Source: Chitinophagaceae bacterium
Lineage (GTDB): Bacteria; Bacteroidota; Bacteroidia; Chitinophagales; Chitinophagaceae
Direction: 5' to 3'
Length of the DNA stretch: 64,000 nucleotides
Assembly: GCA_947447265.1 (NCBI GenBank)
Contig: CANFKC010000021.1
Location: forward strand, 1 to 64,000
Below the pieces are notes generated by a model. That model was not told the DNA's origin and ran no database searches. It saw nothing but the letters and a program-made list of their open reading frames with translations. Position numbers and translations under genes: made by a program. Within the stretch, counting starts at the first letter, position 1, and each line of letters begins with the position of its first letter. Shown piece by piece: positions 19,291-28,108 of the stretch.

Positions 19291-19334
19291 TGAGGTTGTG
19301 TTTTCTGTTCTAATTTAATTACGAACGCTTGTCA

Positions 19335-19517
19335 TTAAACTGCCAATACCTTGCTTTTCTTAATAACAGACTTAGCAACACGTGGCATATTTGACTCGCT
19401 GCCAAATTTTCTACTCTTATTTTTTTTGAGCATCTCCCGAAATTGAGCCAACTCTTCATTGGTCCAAGGTTCATCCAGAAACACTACATCTTTGTCATCC
19501 AGTTTCTTGAGATTCAT
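19335..19517 (-). CDS. Small charged protein of unknown function
   Basis: A 60-residue protein, rich in Lys, with FLDEPWTNEELAQFREMLKK as its most distinctive stretch. No family is recognised. Its ATG overlaps the stop of the upstream GNAT-like gene by four bases (ATGA), which means translational coupling, and it ends 44 bases before fdhA. The size, charge and coupling fit a partner or antitoxin of the upstream protein, but nothing in the sequence proves this. Confidence 0.65.
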   Translation of the reverse strand: MNLKKLDDKDVVFLDEPWTNEELAQFREMLKKNKSRKFGSESNMPRVAKSVIKKSKVLAV

Positions 19518-20077
19518 AACTCAAAATTTTTAAAATATTGTTTAACTATCTTCAACACCTCTTTCGTATCAAGATACATTTTATTACCCGAGACCACTTT
19601 AGCACCCAATGTCACCTTATAATGGCCTATTAACTGACTCTTCGCCACGAAGGCTACGATGCCGCTATAGCCCTTTTCAAATGCCACCTTACAAGCATAA
19701 GCGACAAGATTACCGGGAACACCTCTATACATTTTACTCTTCCCCTTATTAAATTGCGCGCTCTCGATCAGGTGCATGAATATATGGTCGCTATTATCTT
19801 CAATACTAATAAGCCCTTGGGCAATTTGCTGATTATAGGCGGTCACTAATTTATAAACCATCCTACCCTCTTTCTTAAACTCCTTATGCCAGTCAAATTG
19901 CCAATCCTTTTTTTTCAATTTCTTCAACCCGCCAACCTGCATTTCAATTACCTCTGTCTCAAAAACTTCACCTGTTGTCGCATTTTCAATTGAATTCGTA
20001 AGCTTATCTATCTCAAAATCAAGCAGAATTTTTCGGGTACTTCTCAAACTATCAAATTTACGAAAAAATACATTCAA
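19514..20077 (-). CDS. GNAT-like acetyltransferase-fold protein
   Basis: A 187-residue protein. The C-terminal half resembles the end of a GNAT fold: VPGNLVAYACKVAFEKGY (helix), SGIVAFVAKSQLIGHYKVTLG, then GAKVVSGNKMYLDTKEVLKI. The acetyl-CoA loop (Q/RxxGxG/A) is not plainly visible, so the activity is uncertain. It starts 32 bases after the NuoEF-like gene and overlaps the 60-residue gene by four bases. Its presence between two formate dehydrogenase subunits is unexpected, since these subunits are usually adjacent; it may be an inserted two-gene module, possibly toxin-antitoxin-like, or an accessory protein. Confidence 0.6.
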   Translation of the reverse strand: MNVFFRKFDSLRSTRKILLDFEIDKLTNSIENATTGEVFETEVIEMQVGGLKKLKKKDWQFDWHKEFKKEGRMVYKLVTAYNQQIAQGLISIEDNSDHIFMHLIESAQFNKGKSKMYRGVPGNLVAYACKVAFEKGYSGIVAFVAKSQLIGHYKVTLGAKVVSGNKMYLDTKEVLKIVKQYFKNFEL

Positions 20078-20109
20078 AACTGTTTATTCCCATTCTTACG
20101 TACACTAAA

Positions 20110-21762
20110 CTAATTCTTAAAATACCCTTTCAACTCCTCATCAAAATACTTCAGCGAATTGCGGATAGGTAATGGCAAGCCACCACCAAGTGCGCATAGC
20201 GAACCAATCTCCATGGTAGTAATGAGATCTGTGAACAATTCGCGGTCTATTTTGTAGTCGCTGGTGAGCGATTTATGTACCATTTCATAACCGCGGGTAG
20301 AGCCCAACCTGCACGGAAAACACTTTCCGCAACTTTCGTGGGCTGTAAACTGGAATAAATGCTCGATGTAGTTGATTATAGGGAATGCTTCCGGCAGGCA
20401 TACAACTGATGCATGGCCGAGCAAAAATCCATTCTGGGCAAATGTTTCAAAATCAACACTCAGGTCACTGATTTTATCGACCGGCACAAGTCCGCCCAAA
20501 GGGCCGCCTATATGCATTGCCTTTATTTTTTCTTTAAAGCCGCCACCAAGGTCGTTAACCACAACCGAAAGGGGCGTACCCATGTCCACCTCGTATATAC
20601 CCGGCCTGTTAAAGTAACCATCTAACGACACCAACTTAGTACCGGTCGATTTCCCCTTCCCTATCGCGGCATACGCTGCTCCGCCGTTTTTCACTACCCA
20701 AGGTATGCAAGCAAGTGTTTCTACGTTATTTACTACGGTAGGCTTATTAAATAAACCCTGCTGCGTAGGATAAGGCGGACGCACCCGAACTTCCGGACGC
20801 TGGCCTTCAATACTGCTCAACAACGCGGTTTCTTCGCCACAGATATAGGCACCCATAGCCCTGATAACCTTGAAATCATAACCAAAGCCTGAGCCAAGAA
20901 TATTTTCGCCTATAAAGCCTTTCGCCCTGATTTCATCTACAGCGTTTTGAGTTATTTCAACCGCTTCAGGATACTCACCGCGAATGTATACTACCCCACG
21001 GCTTGCACCGGTAATATAACCAGCTATGATCATGCCCAGTAATACCGAATGCGGTTGTTCTTCCAGCAGGTAGCGGTCGCTGTAAGCACCGGGGTCACCT
21101 TCATCAGCATTGCAGACAATAAACTTCTGGCTATCGGGTGTATTCTTGCATGACTCCAGCTTAAACGCTATCGGAAAGCCGGCACCACCGCGGCCGCGCA
21201 GGCCTGATGTTTTCAGCTCAGCCAATAACTCCTCAGGCGTCATGGACAATGCTTTCTTCAATATCTCGTAATAGGCATCAACACCCGGGAAAGCGCCGGT
21301 GAGCACCTGCTCCCCTTTACAGGCAACATTATAATTATCTGCTACAACTTTCTTATCATTTTTAATTGCTTCTATCTCACTAATGGCATTGCCTGAATAG
21401 TTTTTACCACCTACATGGAACGAACTGTTTTCGTGGCAACGGCCGAGGCAGCACATTTCGCCGATTTCATCCTCGCTGAAGTGCTTGGAAAGTTCGGCTT
21501 TAAGAGCGGGTTGCGTACCAGCGCTCAGGCAACTACTGCCATTGCATACATACACCTTTTTGCCCTGGTTATCGGGGCGCAGAAAGTCATAAAATGTGGT
21601 TGTACCGTAAACGTTCGCTTTACCAAAAAGGAATTCGTCTGACAGCCTCGCTACATCTGCCTTCGATACTGTTCCGGTAGCTGATGCAGCAATACCCAAT
21701 TCTTCAAACAGGTTTTCAGTAAGCCCTTTTCTGCGCGATAGATCGCCTAAGTTTTTTGACAT
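20110..21762 (-). CDS. Formate dehydrogenase NADH-binding subunit (NuoE-NuoF-like fusion)
   Basis: Residues ~1-140 are a NuoE-like thioredoxin-fold 2Fe-2S domain with Cys in VCNGSSCLSAG and MCCLGRCHEN. Residues ~150-550 are NuoF-like: GLRGRGGAGFPIAFK (NADH site), NADEGDPGAYSDRYLLEEQP (FMN site), an SLBB-type segment, and a 4Fe-4S site in ESCGKCFPCRLG with the fourth Cys in GSLCALGGG. At 550 residues it is the size expected for FdsB/HoxF-type subunits. With the alpha subunit encoded downstream it forms a soluble formate:NAD+ oxidoreductase. It is probably the first gene of the unit. A hydrogenase diaphorase is an alternative role, but no hydrogenase is nearby. Confidence 0.88.
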   Translation of the reverse strand: MSKNLGDLSRRKGLTENLFEELGIAASATGTVSKADVARLSDEFLFGKANVYGTTTFYDFLRPDNQGKKVYVCNGSSCLSAGTQPALKAELSKHFSEDEIGEMCCLGRCHENSSFHVGGKNYSGNAISEIEAIKNDKKVVADNYNVACKGEQVLTGAFPGVDAYYEILKKALSMTPEELLAELKTSGLRGRGGAGFPIAFKLESCKNTPDSQKFIVCNADEGDPGAYSDRYLLEEQPHSVLLGMIIAGYITGASRGVVYIRGEYPEAVEITQNAVDEIRAKGFIGENILGSGFGYDFKVIRAMGAYICGEETALLSSIEGQRPEVRVRPPYPTQQGLFNKPTVVNNVETLACIPWVVKNGGAAYAAIGKGKSTGTKLVSLDGYFNRPGIYEVDMGTPLSVVVNDLGGGFKEKIKAMHIGGPLGGLVPVDKISDLSVDFETFAQNGFLLGHASVVCLPEAFPIINYIEHLFQFTAHESCGKCFPCRLGSTRGYEMVHKSLTSDYKIDRELFTDLITTMEIGSLCALGGGLPLPIRNSLKYFDEELKGYFKN

Positions 21763-21876
21763 CTAAGTAGTATTTTCTACCTGTATAAACAGGATGTGTA
21801 AATATAGTAATGTTTATGAAAAATTTGCTGAATAAAGCCAGTCTGAAGCAATTGATATATAAAGCCAGGCAAGTTC

Positions 21877-22977
21877 TCAATAGTAGGTATTCAAATACTC
21901 CGTTACCGCGTACAAAACCTTTATACCGTGTCTTAGGGAAAAACTGCTGCGTTTGGTCACATTTCCTTTGGCATCGTATTCGTAGGTATGGAAGCCCGTG
22001 CCCCTGTCGCTAAGTTTGCCGTTGGCAGCATAGTAGCGCTGTTCCACGCGGTTGTAATGCGCATCGTACTCCCAGGCCATTTTATAGATCTTCTCTTTTC
22101 CATAGTAGTGAATGCGCTCTTTGCACTGTCCGATGGCATCATACTTCATCACCGTTTTTTCTGCTGGCGTTACTTCATTTCCAATATAGCTTTCCAATAG
22201 CGTATTATTGCCATTGGCATCAAAAGTGGCTTTATATTTTTTTGTTTGCACCGAATCAGGTCCCCATGCCAGGCTTTCGGTATGGTTGTGATGACTATCG
22301 TAAAGGTCTATTGCTATTTCAATAAGATGGAGGTGGTTCGCGTCCGTATCGCTAAAACACCAGCGCTGGTCTACGATTGCCACATGTGACTGAGCCATGT
22401 TGTGCAATATTCTCACGCCGTTACTGTAGGTTTTTGTTACCACAAACCCTTTGTCGTCGTATTGGTATACCTGGCGGGTGATGTCGCCGTTAGCAGAGTC
22501 TATCGCATAGTCCTCCCATTTCCGGCCGTTAACATAATACTTCAGGGCATGGGACACGCCCTTGCTCGAAGCGTTCCAATCGTGGCTATACCATTCCACC
22601 AGCTTTTTGCCGGAATACTTAAAACCGACACTGGAAATAAGTACACCTTTCGCATCAAACTGCTTACCGGCTAACACATGACCGATGGTATCAAATTGCC
22701 AGGTGCCGCTACCCGAAACAGTTTTTGAAACTGCCTTTTTAACATAGGTAATATCGTAGTCCTTATATTGTATGGCCTTCACTTTACCAGTTATAGCTGC
22801 TTCCACGTCGGTATGGTTATCATTTATCTCCGTCTCGGTAAACATCTTCCCTTTTGTCGCAGATATCCGTGTTTGGGCAGCTACAGTGGATGCCAAGCCA
22901 CACCAAACGCAGCACAGCAATAATTTTCTCATCGATACATTTAATTGCTTCATTGCACTGCTATTTGTAGTACTCAT
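21877..22977 (-). CDS. Secreted protein with YD/RHS-like repeats
   Basis: The frame gives 366 residues; the signal peptide MRKLLLCCVWCGLASTVAAQ begins at an internal Met (residue 16), so the true start may be at about 22932 rather than 22977. The body has recurring Y-D segments such as VYQYDDKGFVVTKTYSNG, MKYDAIGQCKERIHYYGKEK and HTYEYDAKGNVTKRSS, resembling YD/RHS-type repeats. There is no toxin domain, no RHS core-end motif and no T9SS sorting domain. It is expected in the periplasm or outer membrane; the function is not recognised. It is followed by the PorG-like gene's terminator on the upstream side and stands alone. Confidence 0.7.
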   Translation of the reverse strand: MSTTNSSAMKQLNVSMRKLLLCCVWCGLASTVAAQTRISATKGKMFTETEINDNHTDVEAAITGKVKAIQYKDYDITYVKKAVSKTVSGSGTWQFDTIGHVLAGKQFDAKGVLISSVGFKYSGKKLVEWYSHDWNASSKGVSHALKYYVNGRKWEDYAIDSANGDITRQVYQYDDKGFVVTKTYSNGVRILHNMAQSHVAIVDQRWCFSDTDANHLHLIEIAIDLYDSHHNHTESLAWGPDSVQTKKYKATFDANGNNTLLESYIGNEVTPAEKTVMKYDAIGQCKERIHYYGKEKIYKMAWEYDAHYNRVEQRYYAANGKLSDRGTGFHTYEYDAKGNVTKRSSFSLRHGIKVLYAVTEYLNTYY

Positions 22978-23107
22978 AATTCACCTCCCATATTTCAGCA
23001 ACCCGTTCTGTGCCCTCTAATGATTGGCGGTATACCTGCCGGGTAATTACCCACTTTTGACACTCCATCGATATTTTTATGCTTCACAGCCACCCTCGTT
23101 ATAACCA

Positions 23108-23146
23108 CAAAAAAAAGCCCGATAAAACCAAGAGGTGTTATCGGGC
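23108..23146 (-). terminator. Rho-independent terminator of the PorG-like gene
   Basis: On the minus strand TTATCGGGC and GCCCGATAA make a 9-bp stem around a 12-base loop, followed by a run of T (the A run at 23109-23116 on the plus strand). It starts 24 bases after the stop of the gene at 23171-24034. Confidence 0.85.
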
Positions 23147-23170
23147 AAATATTGTTATGAGTTTCGTTTA

Positions 23171-24034
23171 TTACCAGCCTTTGAAGAAACCAGGGCAACG
23201 AGTTTTGAGGTATTCTTTAGTGTTACCAAATGCACGGAAGTAAATGGTCACCGACATATTTGCCCACCAATACCAGTCGTTGGCTTTGGTATCGCCACGC
23301 TGAAAACCATAGTAAGGGTTGTTGTGATCCCACTCTGTAAGTGTATTACCACGATAAGACATTGCTTTTGCTAACTGGCCTTTGTAGGCATTCAGAGAAT
23401 CGAGGTCAACATAAGATTTGCTAACATCATCCAGATAATCGGTATTGGTATAACGGAAACCTATTTCTGTAGTCAGGAAGAATGCGTTACCGATAAAGAA
23501 TTTAAAACCACCACCAAAGGGGAAAGACATGTTGATCTGGCTGTAAGACTTGCGATCAGGATACATAGGCAAACCTTCGCCTTCTGTACTCAACGGCTTT
23601 AAAAATACCCTGTTACCATTAATATCATCAGCGAACGGATTGTAGTAGAATGCAGCGATACCACCAAAAATGTATGGGGTGGCCTTCATTCTTAATACAT
23701 CAATCGGCAGCATGTTTATTTCAAGGCCACCATGCATTTCATACAGATGGGTACCAAAACTCAGGTTTCTTGATTTGTTTATCGGGATATTGCTCAGACT
23801 ATCACCACCGGAAAGTGCGGTATAAGATGCACCGAAACGCAAACCCAGGTGCGGGTTCATGAAATATTTATAGATGATGCCACCCATTGGGTGATACCCT
23901 TGTGATGCAAAAAGCTTAGGAGTTAAGTCCCCGTAATAGTTCGACAAACCAGCTGTAAGGCCTATTTCATGATGCTCCTGGGCATTCATTGAAAGCGGCA
24001 AAAGCATTATTAACGATAGTAGAATTCGTTTCAA
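23171..24034 (-). CDS. porG: PorG-like outer membrane protein (DUF6089 family)
   Basis: A 287-residue outer membrane beta-barrel with signal peptide MKRILLSLIMLLPLSMNAQ. Family marks are GLTAGLSNYYGDLTPK near the N-terminus, the MNPHLGLRFGASYTALSGGD strand pair, PYIFGGIAAFYYNPFA, and a C-terminal NDWYWWANMSVTIYF followed by a short basic tail with CPGF. PorG is an outer membrane component of the type IX secretion system in Porphyromonas and is widespread in gliding Bacteroidota. This fits the many T9SS substrates in the window. It is a single gene with its own terminator. The gene symbol is by family resemblance; DUF6089 has several paralogs per genome. Confidence 0.75.
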   Translation of the reverse strand: MKRILLSLIMLLPLSMNAQEHHEIGLTAGLSNYYGDLTPKLFASQGYHPMGGIIYKYFMNPHLGLRFGASYTALSGGDSLSNIPINKSRNLSFGTHLYEMHGGLEINMLPIDVLRMKATPYIFGGIAAFYYNPFADDINGNRVFLKPLSTEGEGLPMYPDRKSYSQINMSFPFGGGFKFFIGNAFFLTTEIGFRYTNTDYLDDVSKSYVDLDSLNAYKGQLAKAMSYRGNTLTEWDHNNPYYGFQRGDTKANDWYWWANMSVTIYFRAFGNTKEYLKTRCPGFFKGW

Positions 24035-24190
24035 CGTTAAATAGTTTTAGTAGTGGCACACGAAAGATAACAACAAATTTCGGAATAATTATAACAAATC
24101 CCAAACGAAAATTTAACATTCAACACATTCGTAAGATTATTATGCGTAAAATTGGTTGCCTGTGGGCTAAGTTTAGTGTAACAGTTGTGT

Positions 24191-24198
24191 TATTTTTG
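24191..24198 (+). promoter_or_regulatory. -7 promoter element of tyrS
   Basis: TATTTTTG matches the Bacteroidota -7 consensus TAnnTTTG and ends 28 bases before the tyrS ATG. The -33 element is not clear. Confidence 0.5.
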
Positions 24199-24226
24199 CC
24201 ACAACCGAATAAAAGAAAAGTACAAA

Positions 24227-25501
24227 ATGAACTTAGTAGCCGAATTACGGGAAAGGAAATTGCTGCAGGAGATAATGCCTGGCACAGAAGAACAACTGAA
24301 TAAAGAAATGACCGCCGGCTATATAGGTTTTGACCCAACTGCAGATAGCCTGCACATAGGCAGCATGCTGCAAATAACATTACTTATGCGCCTGCAAAGG
24401 GCGGGCCACAAGCCATTTGTATTGCTCGGCGGTGCCACTGGAATGATAGGTGACCCATCAGGCAAATCGCAGGAACGCAACTTACTTGATGCGGAAACGA
24501 TAGATAAAAATATTGCCGGCCAACGCAAGCAACTGGAAAAGTTTCTTGACTTTAACAGCGACGCACCCAATGCCGCAGTTATGGTAAATAATTACGATTG
24601 GTTCAAAGGCTTCTCATTCCTTGAATTTATTCGCGATGCGGGAAAGCATATTACCGTTAACTACATGCTAGCAAAAGATTCGGTACAAAAGCGATTGGAA
24701 ACGGGTATGTCGTTTACTGAATTCACTTACCAGCTGATACAGGGTTACGACTACTTCCACCTCAACAAGCATTATAATGTAAAGCTGCAAATGGGTGGCA
24801 GTGACCAATGGGGTAATATAGTTACCGGCACTGAGCTCATTCGCCGTAAAGGCGGCAGCGATGCCTTTGCCCTGGTAAGCCCGCTCATTACCAAGAGTGA
24901 CGGCACCAAATTTGGCAAATCGGAAGGCGGTAATATATGGCTGGACGCTGCACGCACTTCGCCATATCAGTTTTACCAGTACTGGATGAATTTACCAGAT
25001 GCGGATGCCGAAAAAATGCTGCTGATCTTTTCATTTAAACCAATTGAAGAGATTAAAGCTATCATTGCTGAACACAACCTGAATACCGGCTTGCGGAAAG
25101 CACAGAAAATGCTGGCTGAAGAGATCACCACATTAGTGCATGGCGCCGAGGAACTGGCTTCTGCTCTGGAGGCCAGCGATATACTCTTCGGGCAATCGTC
25201 AGTAGAAGCTTTGGCTACTTTGAGTGAAAAGCAATTGCTTTCGGCAATGGAAGGTGTTAACCAGGTTAAGGGATCGAAAGACGCCCTGAGCGCAGGCATT
25301 GATGTCATTTCTTTCCTTGCTGATAATGGCATACTTGCATCGAAAGGCGAAGCAAAGAAACTTCTCCAAAACAATGGCCTCAGCATTAATAAGGTAAAGG
25401 TAAAACCTGATTTTATTTTAACTTCAGAATTGCTGCTCAACAACAAATACGTACTTGTACAGAAGGGCAAAAAAGAATTTACACTGGCTATTTTTGAGTA
25501 A
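24227..25501 (+). CDS. tyrS: Tyrosyl-tRNA synthetase
   Basis: A class I aminoacyl-tRNA synthetase charging tRNA-Tyr in the cytoplasm. The HIGH-type signature is in DPTADSLHIGSML, the tyrosine-binding region in YQLIQGYDYFHLN and GGSDQWGN, and the KMSKS-type loop in KFGKSEGGN. The last ~65 residues form an S4-like RNA-binding domain (GEAKKLLQNNGLSINKVKVK). The 424-residue length is normal. The longest frame starts at 24185, but ATG 24227 gives the family N-terminus MNLVAELRERKLLQ and sits behind a TAnnTTTG element, so it is chosen. Confidence 0.97.
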   Translation: MNLVAELRERKLLQEIMPGTEEQLNKEMTAGYIGFDPTADSLHIGSMLQITLLMRLQRAGHKPFVLLGGATGMIGDPSGKSQERNLLDAETIDKNIAGQRKQLEKFLDFNSDAPNAAVMVNNYDWFKGFSFLEFIRDAGKHITVNYMLAKDSVQKRLETGMSFTEFTYQLIQGYDYFHLNKHYNVKLQMGGSDQWGNIVTGTELIRRKGGSDAFALVSPLITKSDGTKFGKSEGGNIWLDAARTSPYQFYQYWMNLPDADAEKMLLIFSFKPIEEIKAIIAEHNLNTGLRKAQKMLAEEITTLVHGAEELASALEASDILFGQSSVEALATLSEKQLLSAMEGVNQVKGSKDALSAGIDVISFLADNGILASKGEAKKLLQNNGLSINKVKVKPDFILTSELLLNNKYVLVQKGKKEFTLAIFE

Positions 25502-25508
25502 ACTGGTC

Positions 25509-25634
25509 GTCTGAACTATGATTTTTAGGACTTTAGGATGAAAAGGTTGTTATCTGAACCACGGATAATCTGATTGGGCCGACTGTTTTTTTGAAATCTT
25601 AGAATCCTGAAATGCAATAAATCATAGTTCAGAC
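25509..25634. repeat. 126-bp palindromic dispersed-type repeat
   Basis: GTCTGAACTATGATTT at 25509-25524 is perfectly inverted at 25619-25634, and the interior has further matching arms (TTAGGACTTTAGGAT against ATCTTAGAATCCTGAA, imperfect). The whole unit fills the gap between the converging tyrS and DciA-like genes almost exactly. Repeats of this form, with gtctgaac ends and runs of 'aggattt', recur in Bacteroidota genomes; only one copy is in this window. It could also act as a bidirectional terminator through its cruciform or hairpin. Confidence 0.75.
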
Positions 25635-25922
25635 TTATTTTATTACTATCTCATTCACTACCCTTTCCTGAAAGTAGTCATTGATATTTTTAAGTAGCTG
25701 GTCTTTACCTAATTGTAGTTCCTGCTTTAGTGGGGCTACATCGGTATAAATGGTGAGTGTCTTATTGAACAGGTTAATATTACGGGTGTATTTGGCAATG
25801 GTCTTACCGACTATTATTTCCCATTCATCGCGCATGCGCAGTTCGTGCATCTTGGGTTTCCAGTGCGATTTTTCGAGCAGTAAATTGAGCGCTTCACCAA
25901 CACTGTATGTTCCCATTTGCAA
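25635..25922 (-). CDS. DciA-like / DUF721 protein
   Basis: A 95-residue protein with the DUF721 pattern: VGEALNLLLEKSHWKPKMHE, then DEWEIIVGKTIAKYTRNI, then LTIYTDVAPLKQELQLGKDQ and LLKNINDYFQERVVNEIVIK. Bacterial DciA, which has this fold, loads the replicative helicase DnaB in species lacking DnaC; the Bacteroidota members are shorter and their role is inferred from that. A second possible start at residue 3 (MGTYSV) cannot be excluded. It ends exactly against the palindromic repeat that separates it from tyrS. Confidence 0.8.
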   Translation of the reverse strand: MQMGTYSVGEALNLLLEKSHWKPKMHELRMRDEWEIIVGKTIAKYTRNINLFNKTLTIYTDVAPLKQELQLGKDQLLKNINDYFQERVVNEIVIK

Positions 25923-25989
25923 AACGTTTTAGGTACGTATTAAGCTGCAATTTACGCTATAAAAACGAGAGAAATTCTTAAAATATGCA

Positions 25990-27930
25990 TCAACGGATCA
26001 GTGTAATATCGCCATTGTGTCGTATTTCTTTGCTCTGCGAACCAATATACAAACCCAGCATATAGTAGTAAGTACCTATGTCGCAGGGAACACCTTTATA
26101 ATTTCCGTCCCACCCTTTGCCCGGGTTAACAGAACTAAAAATCAATTCTCCCCACCTGTTATAAATATTGAAAAGGTAGCCCGATATTTTGCACGACTTC
26201 TGAACAAGGGGATGTATAACGTCATTAAGTCCATCAGCGTTCGGTGTAAAGGCCGTAGGCATACTTACCCAACAACCGCAATAGCCGGAATAGAGATTAA
26301 TGTTACTGCCCGTTGGTGCCGGTTGAAGTGAATATTCCTTTACAACTATGGAATCCATTTCCCTGAAACAGCCACCGGTATCAACATATACCGAATAGGT
26401 ACCGAATCCGGTTACCGGGTGCGTAGCATTTGTTGAGCCATCGTTCCACAAATATTCGTGGTGCAATGCTTCCAGCTGCGGGCCTATAAGCAACAAGCTA
26501 CCTCCGGCAGGTATGCACACCTCTGTATCGCGGTGCTTTATCAAGGTATCTGCCTGCCATTTAACGGTAATGGAATCCATGAATTTATTGCAACTACCGG
26601 TATCTATCAGCACCCAATATGTGCCCGGTGCGTTTGCCGAGAAACTGTCGGCAGTGGTACCATCATTCCACAGATACTTCGTTACCGATGTTCCTGAAAA
26701 CAATGGTTTTATACCGATACTGCTTTTGGGTGTAATGCAAACCGCCGTATCTCGATGGTGAAAAGTAGTATCTCCGCTGGTGTAGTCCATAAAAATGCTC
26801 GGAAAGCAATGGCTGTACTGTCCGCTGGAAAGTGCTATTACGGCCGGGGTAAATGCACATGCCGCACCAGCCACATTGGGGTTATTGATACAGCCGATAC
26901 CCGTGCCCGTAAGTGCACCAATTGTAGTTGCGGTTGGTATGTATATTTTCCCGTCCGGTCCTAGCCGCAGGTCCCATATTACGTTACCGACACTGATGGT
27001 TGTTTTAGACGCTACAATAGCAGCAGTACTTCCGGCTGACAAGTCAAATTGCTCCAGTCTCCGGCTCGTACCTGTGCTATAAATAGCAAAGCTGTAAAGT
27101 TTTGTATTGTCTGGCGAAAACTCTGCGCCGTAAACCTCATGCGTATGGTCATTGCTGAGCACCTGGCAATTTGATACCAGTCCGGTGGCATTATCAAAGT
27201 CATATAACTCCGTAGCGCCGTCATAAAAAGAGGTAGAAGACTGGCTTACAATTTTGGTGTAATCGGGCGATATTTTAATTACACCCGCACCATACACGCC
27301 TGCCGCCAGCGCACCGACATTTGAGATTACGGGTCCGGTTATCCCTGCATCAGAAATATTGTAAGCAAGAAACTGAACTGCATCAAGACTGTGTACCAAT
27401 ACCCACAGGTCGCAATTTTTGCCCGGAACGGTTATCATTTTTTCACACAATCTATTATTTACCGGAGTGCCCATGCTGGCTGCAACCACGTCGCCCATCC
27501 CACCGGCCAGGCTCATATCAACAATTGAATAGCTGAGGTGACAGAAGCTGGTGGTCGCCAGCACCTGTTCTATCGAAAACACATAATATTGGGTTTTAGA
27601 ACCCGCCACCCTTGCAATAACCGCACCCTGGGTTGCACTATTGGTAGGATAAGCCACAATTGTTGCCCCCGAGGGCATGGCCGTTCCTGCTCTATTAAAG
27701 ACAGTAACACCGTCAGTGTAAAACAGCAAAGCCCCGCTCGCGTCGCAAACTGATGCATTACCCTCCCAGGTATAGCTGGCCGATGCAATACTGACCGGGC
27801 TTCCACTATTAAAATCGAGACCTGCACCCCAGCCAAATGCCCAAACGTTATTCTGGGGCGTATTGTATTGCGCGCGGGCCGCAGTTAAACCGAGAAGAAA
27901 AAGTAAAAATGTAACAGTGATTTGCTTCAT
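25990..27930 (-). CDS. T9SS type B sorting-domain protein, short member of the paralog array
   Basis: The frame opens at 28032, but the signal peptide MKQITVTFLLFLLGLTAARA begins at ATG 27930, which is used (646 residues). The N-terminal ~375 residues form a propeller-like region (NNVWAFGWGAGLDFNSG, DASGALLFYTDG, EFSPDNTKLYSFA, LRLGPDGKIYIP). Two Ig-like modules follow (KYLWNDGTTADSFSANAPGT and EYLWNDGSTNATHPVTG) and then a type B gliding-associated sorting domain (PTAFTPNADGLNDVIHP, FNIYNRWGELIF, GWDGNYKGVPCDIGTYYY). It shares the N-terminal architecture with the five larger proteins upstream but lacks their long module string, so it is either an ancestral short form or a deletion product. 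Likely a surface or secreted protein. Confidence 0.88.
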   Translation of the reverse strand: MKQITVTFLLFLLGLTAARAQYNTPQNNVWAFGWGAGLDFNSGSPVSIASASYTWEGNASVCDASGALLFYTDGVTVFNRAGTAMPSGATIVAYPTNSATQGAVIARVAGSKTQYYVFSIEQVLATTSFCHLSYSIVDMSLAGGMGDVVAASMGTPVNNRLCEKMITVPGKNCDLWVLVHSLDAVQFLAYNISDAGITGPVISNVGALAAGVYGAGVIKISPDYTKIVSQSSTSFYDGATELYDFDNATGLVSNCQVLSNDHTHEVYGAEFSPDNTKLYSFAIYSTGTSRRLEQFDLSAGSTAAIVASKTTISVGNVIWDLRLGPDGKIYIPTATTIGALTGTGIGCINNPNVAGAACAFTPAVIALSSGQYSHCFPSIFMDYTSGDTTFHHRDTAVCITPKSSIGIKPLFSGTSVTKYLWNDGTTADSFSANAPGTYWVLIDTGSCNKFMDSITVKWQADTLIKHRDTEVCIPAGGSLLLIGPQLEALHHEYLWNDGSTNATHPVTGFGTYSVYVDTGGCFREMDSIVVKEYSLQPAPTGSNINLYSGYCGCWVSMPTAFTPNADGLNDVIHPLVQKSCKISGYLFNIYNRWGELIFSSVNPGKGWDGNYKGVPCDIGTYYYMLGLYIGSQSKEIRHNGDITLIR

Positions 27931-28056
27931 GTCATAGGGGTTATATGGTTTGCAAAAAAGAAACACAACACCTGGTGCACCATTGCAAAAGCCAACAACA
28001 AACAATGTAGTGTTTATACTATAGACACACATTATTGCTTTTCAGTTGGATAAAAA

Positions 28057-28093
28057 CTAAAAAAGGTTGCTTCACAAGTTGTGAAGCAACCTT
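28057..28093 (-). terminator. Rho-independent terminator
   Basis: AAGGTTGCTTCACA (28063-28076) and TGTGAAGCAACCTT (28080-28093) form a 14-bp perfect stem with a 3-base loop; on the minus strand it runs into T residues. It lies 16 bases after the stop of the gene at 28109-31516. Confidence 0.9.
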
Positions 28094-28108
28094 GAGTTTA
28101 ACTTACAG

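Noticed and set aside
21877-22977. RHS toxin or polymorphic toxin
   Set aside because: The YD-like repeats are few, there is no RHS core-end motif or C-terminal toxin domain, and no immunity gene follows.
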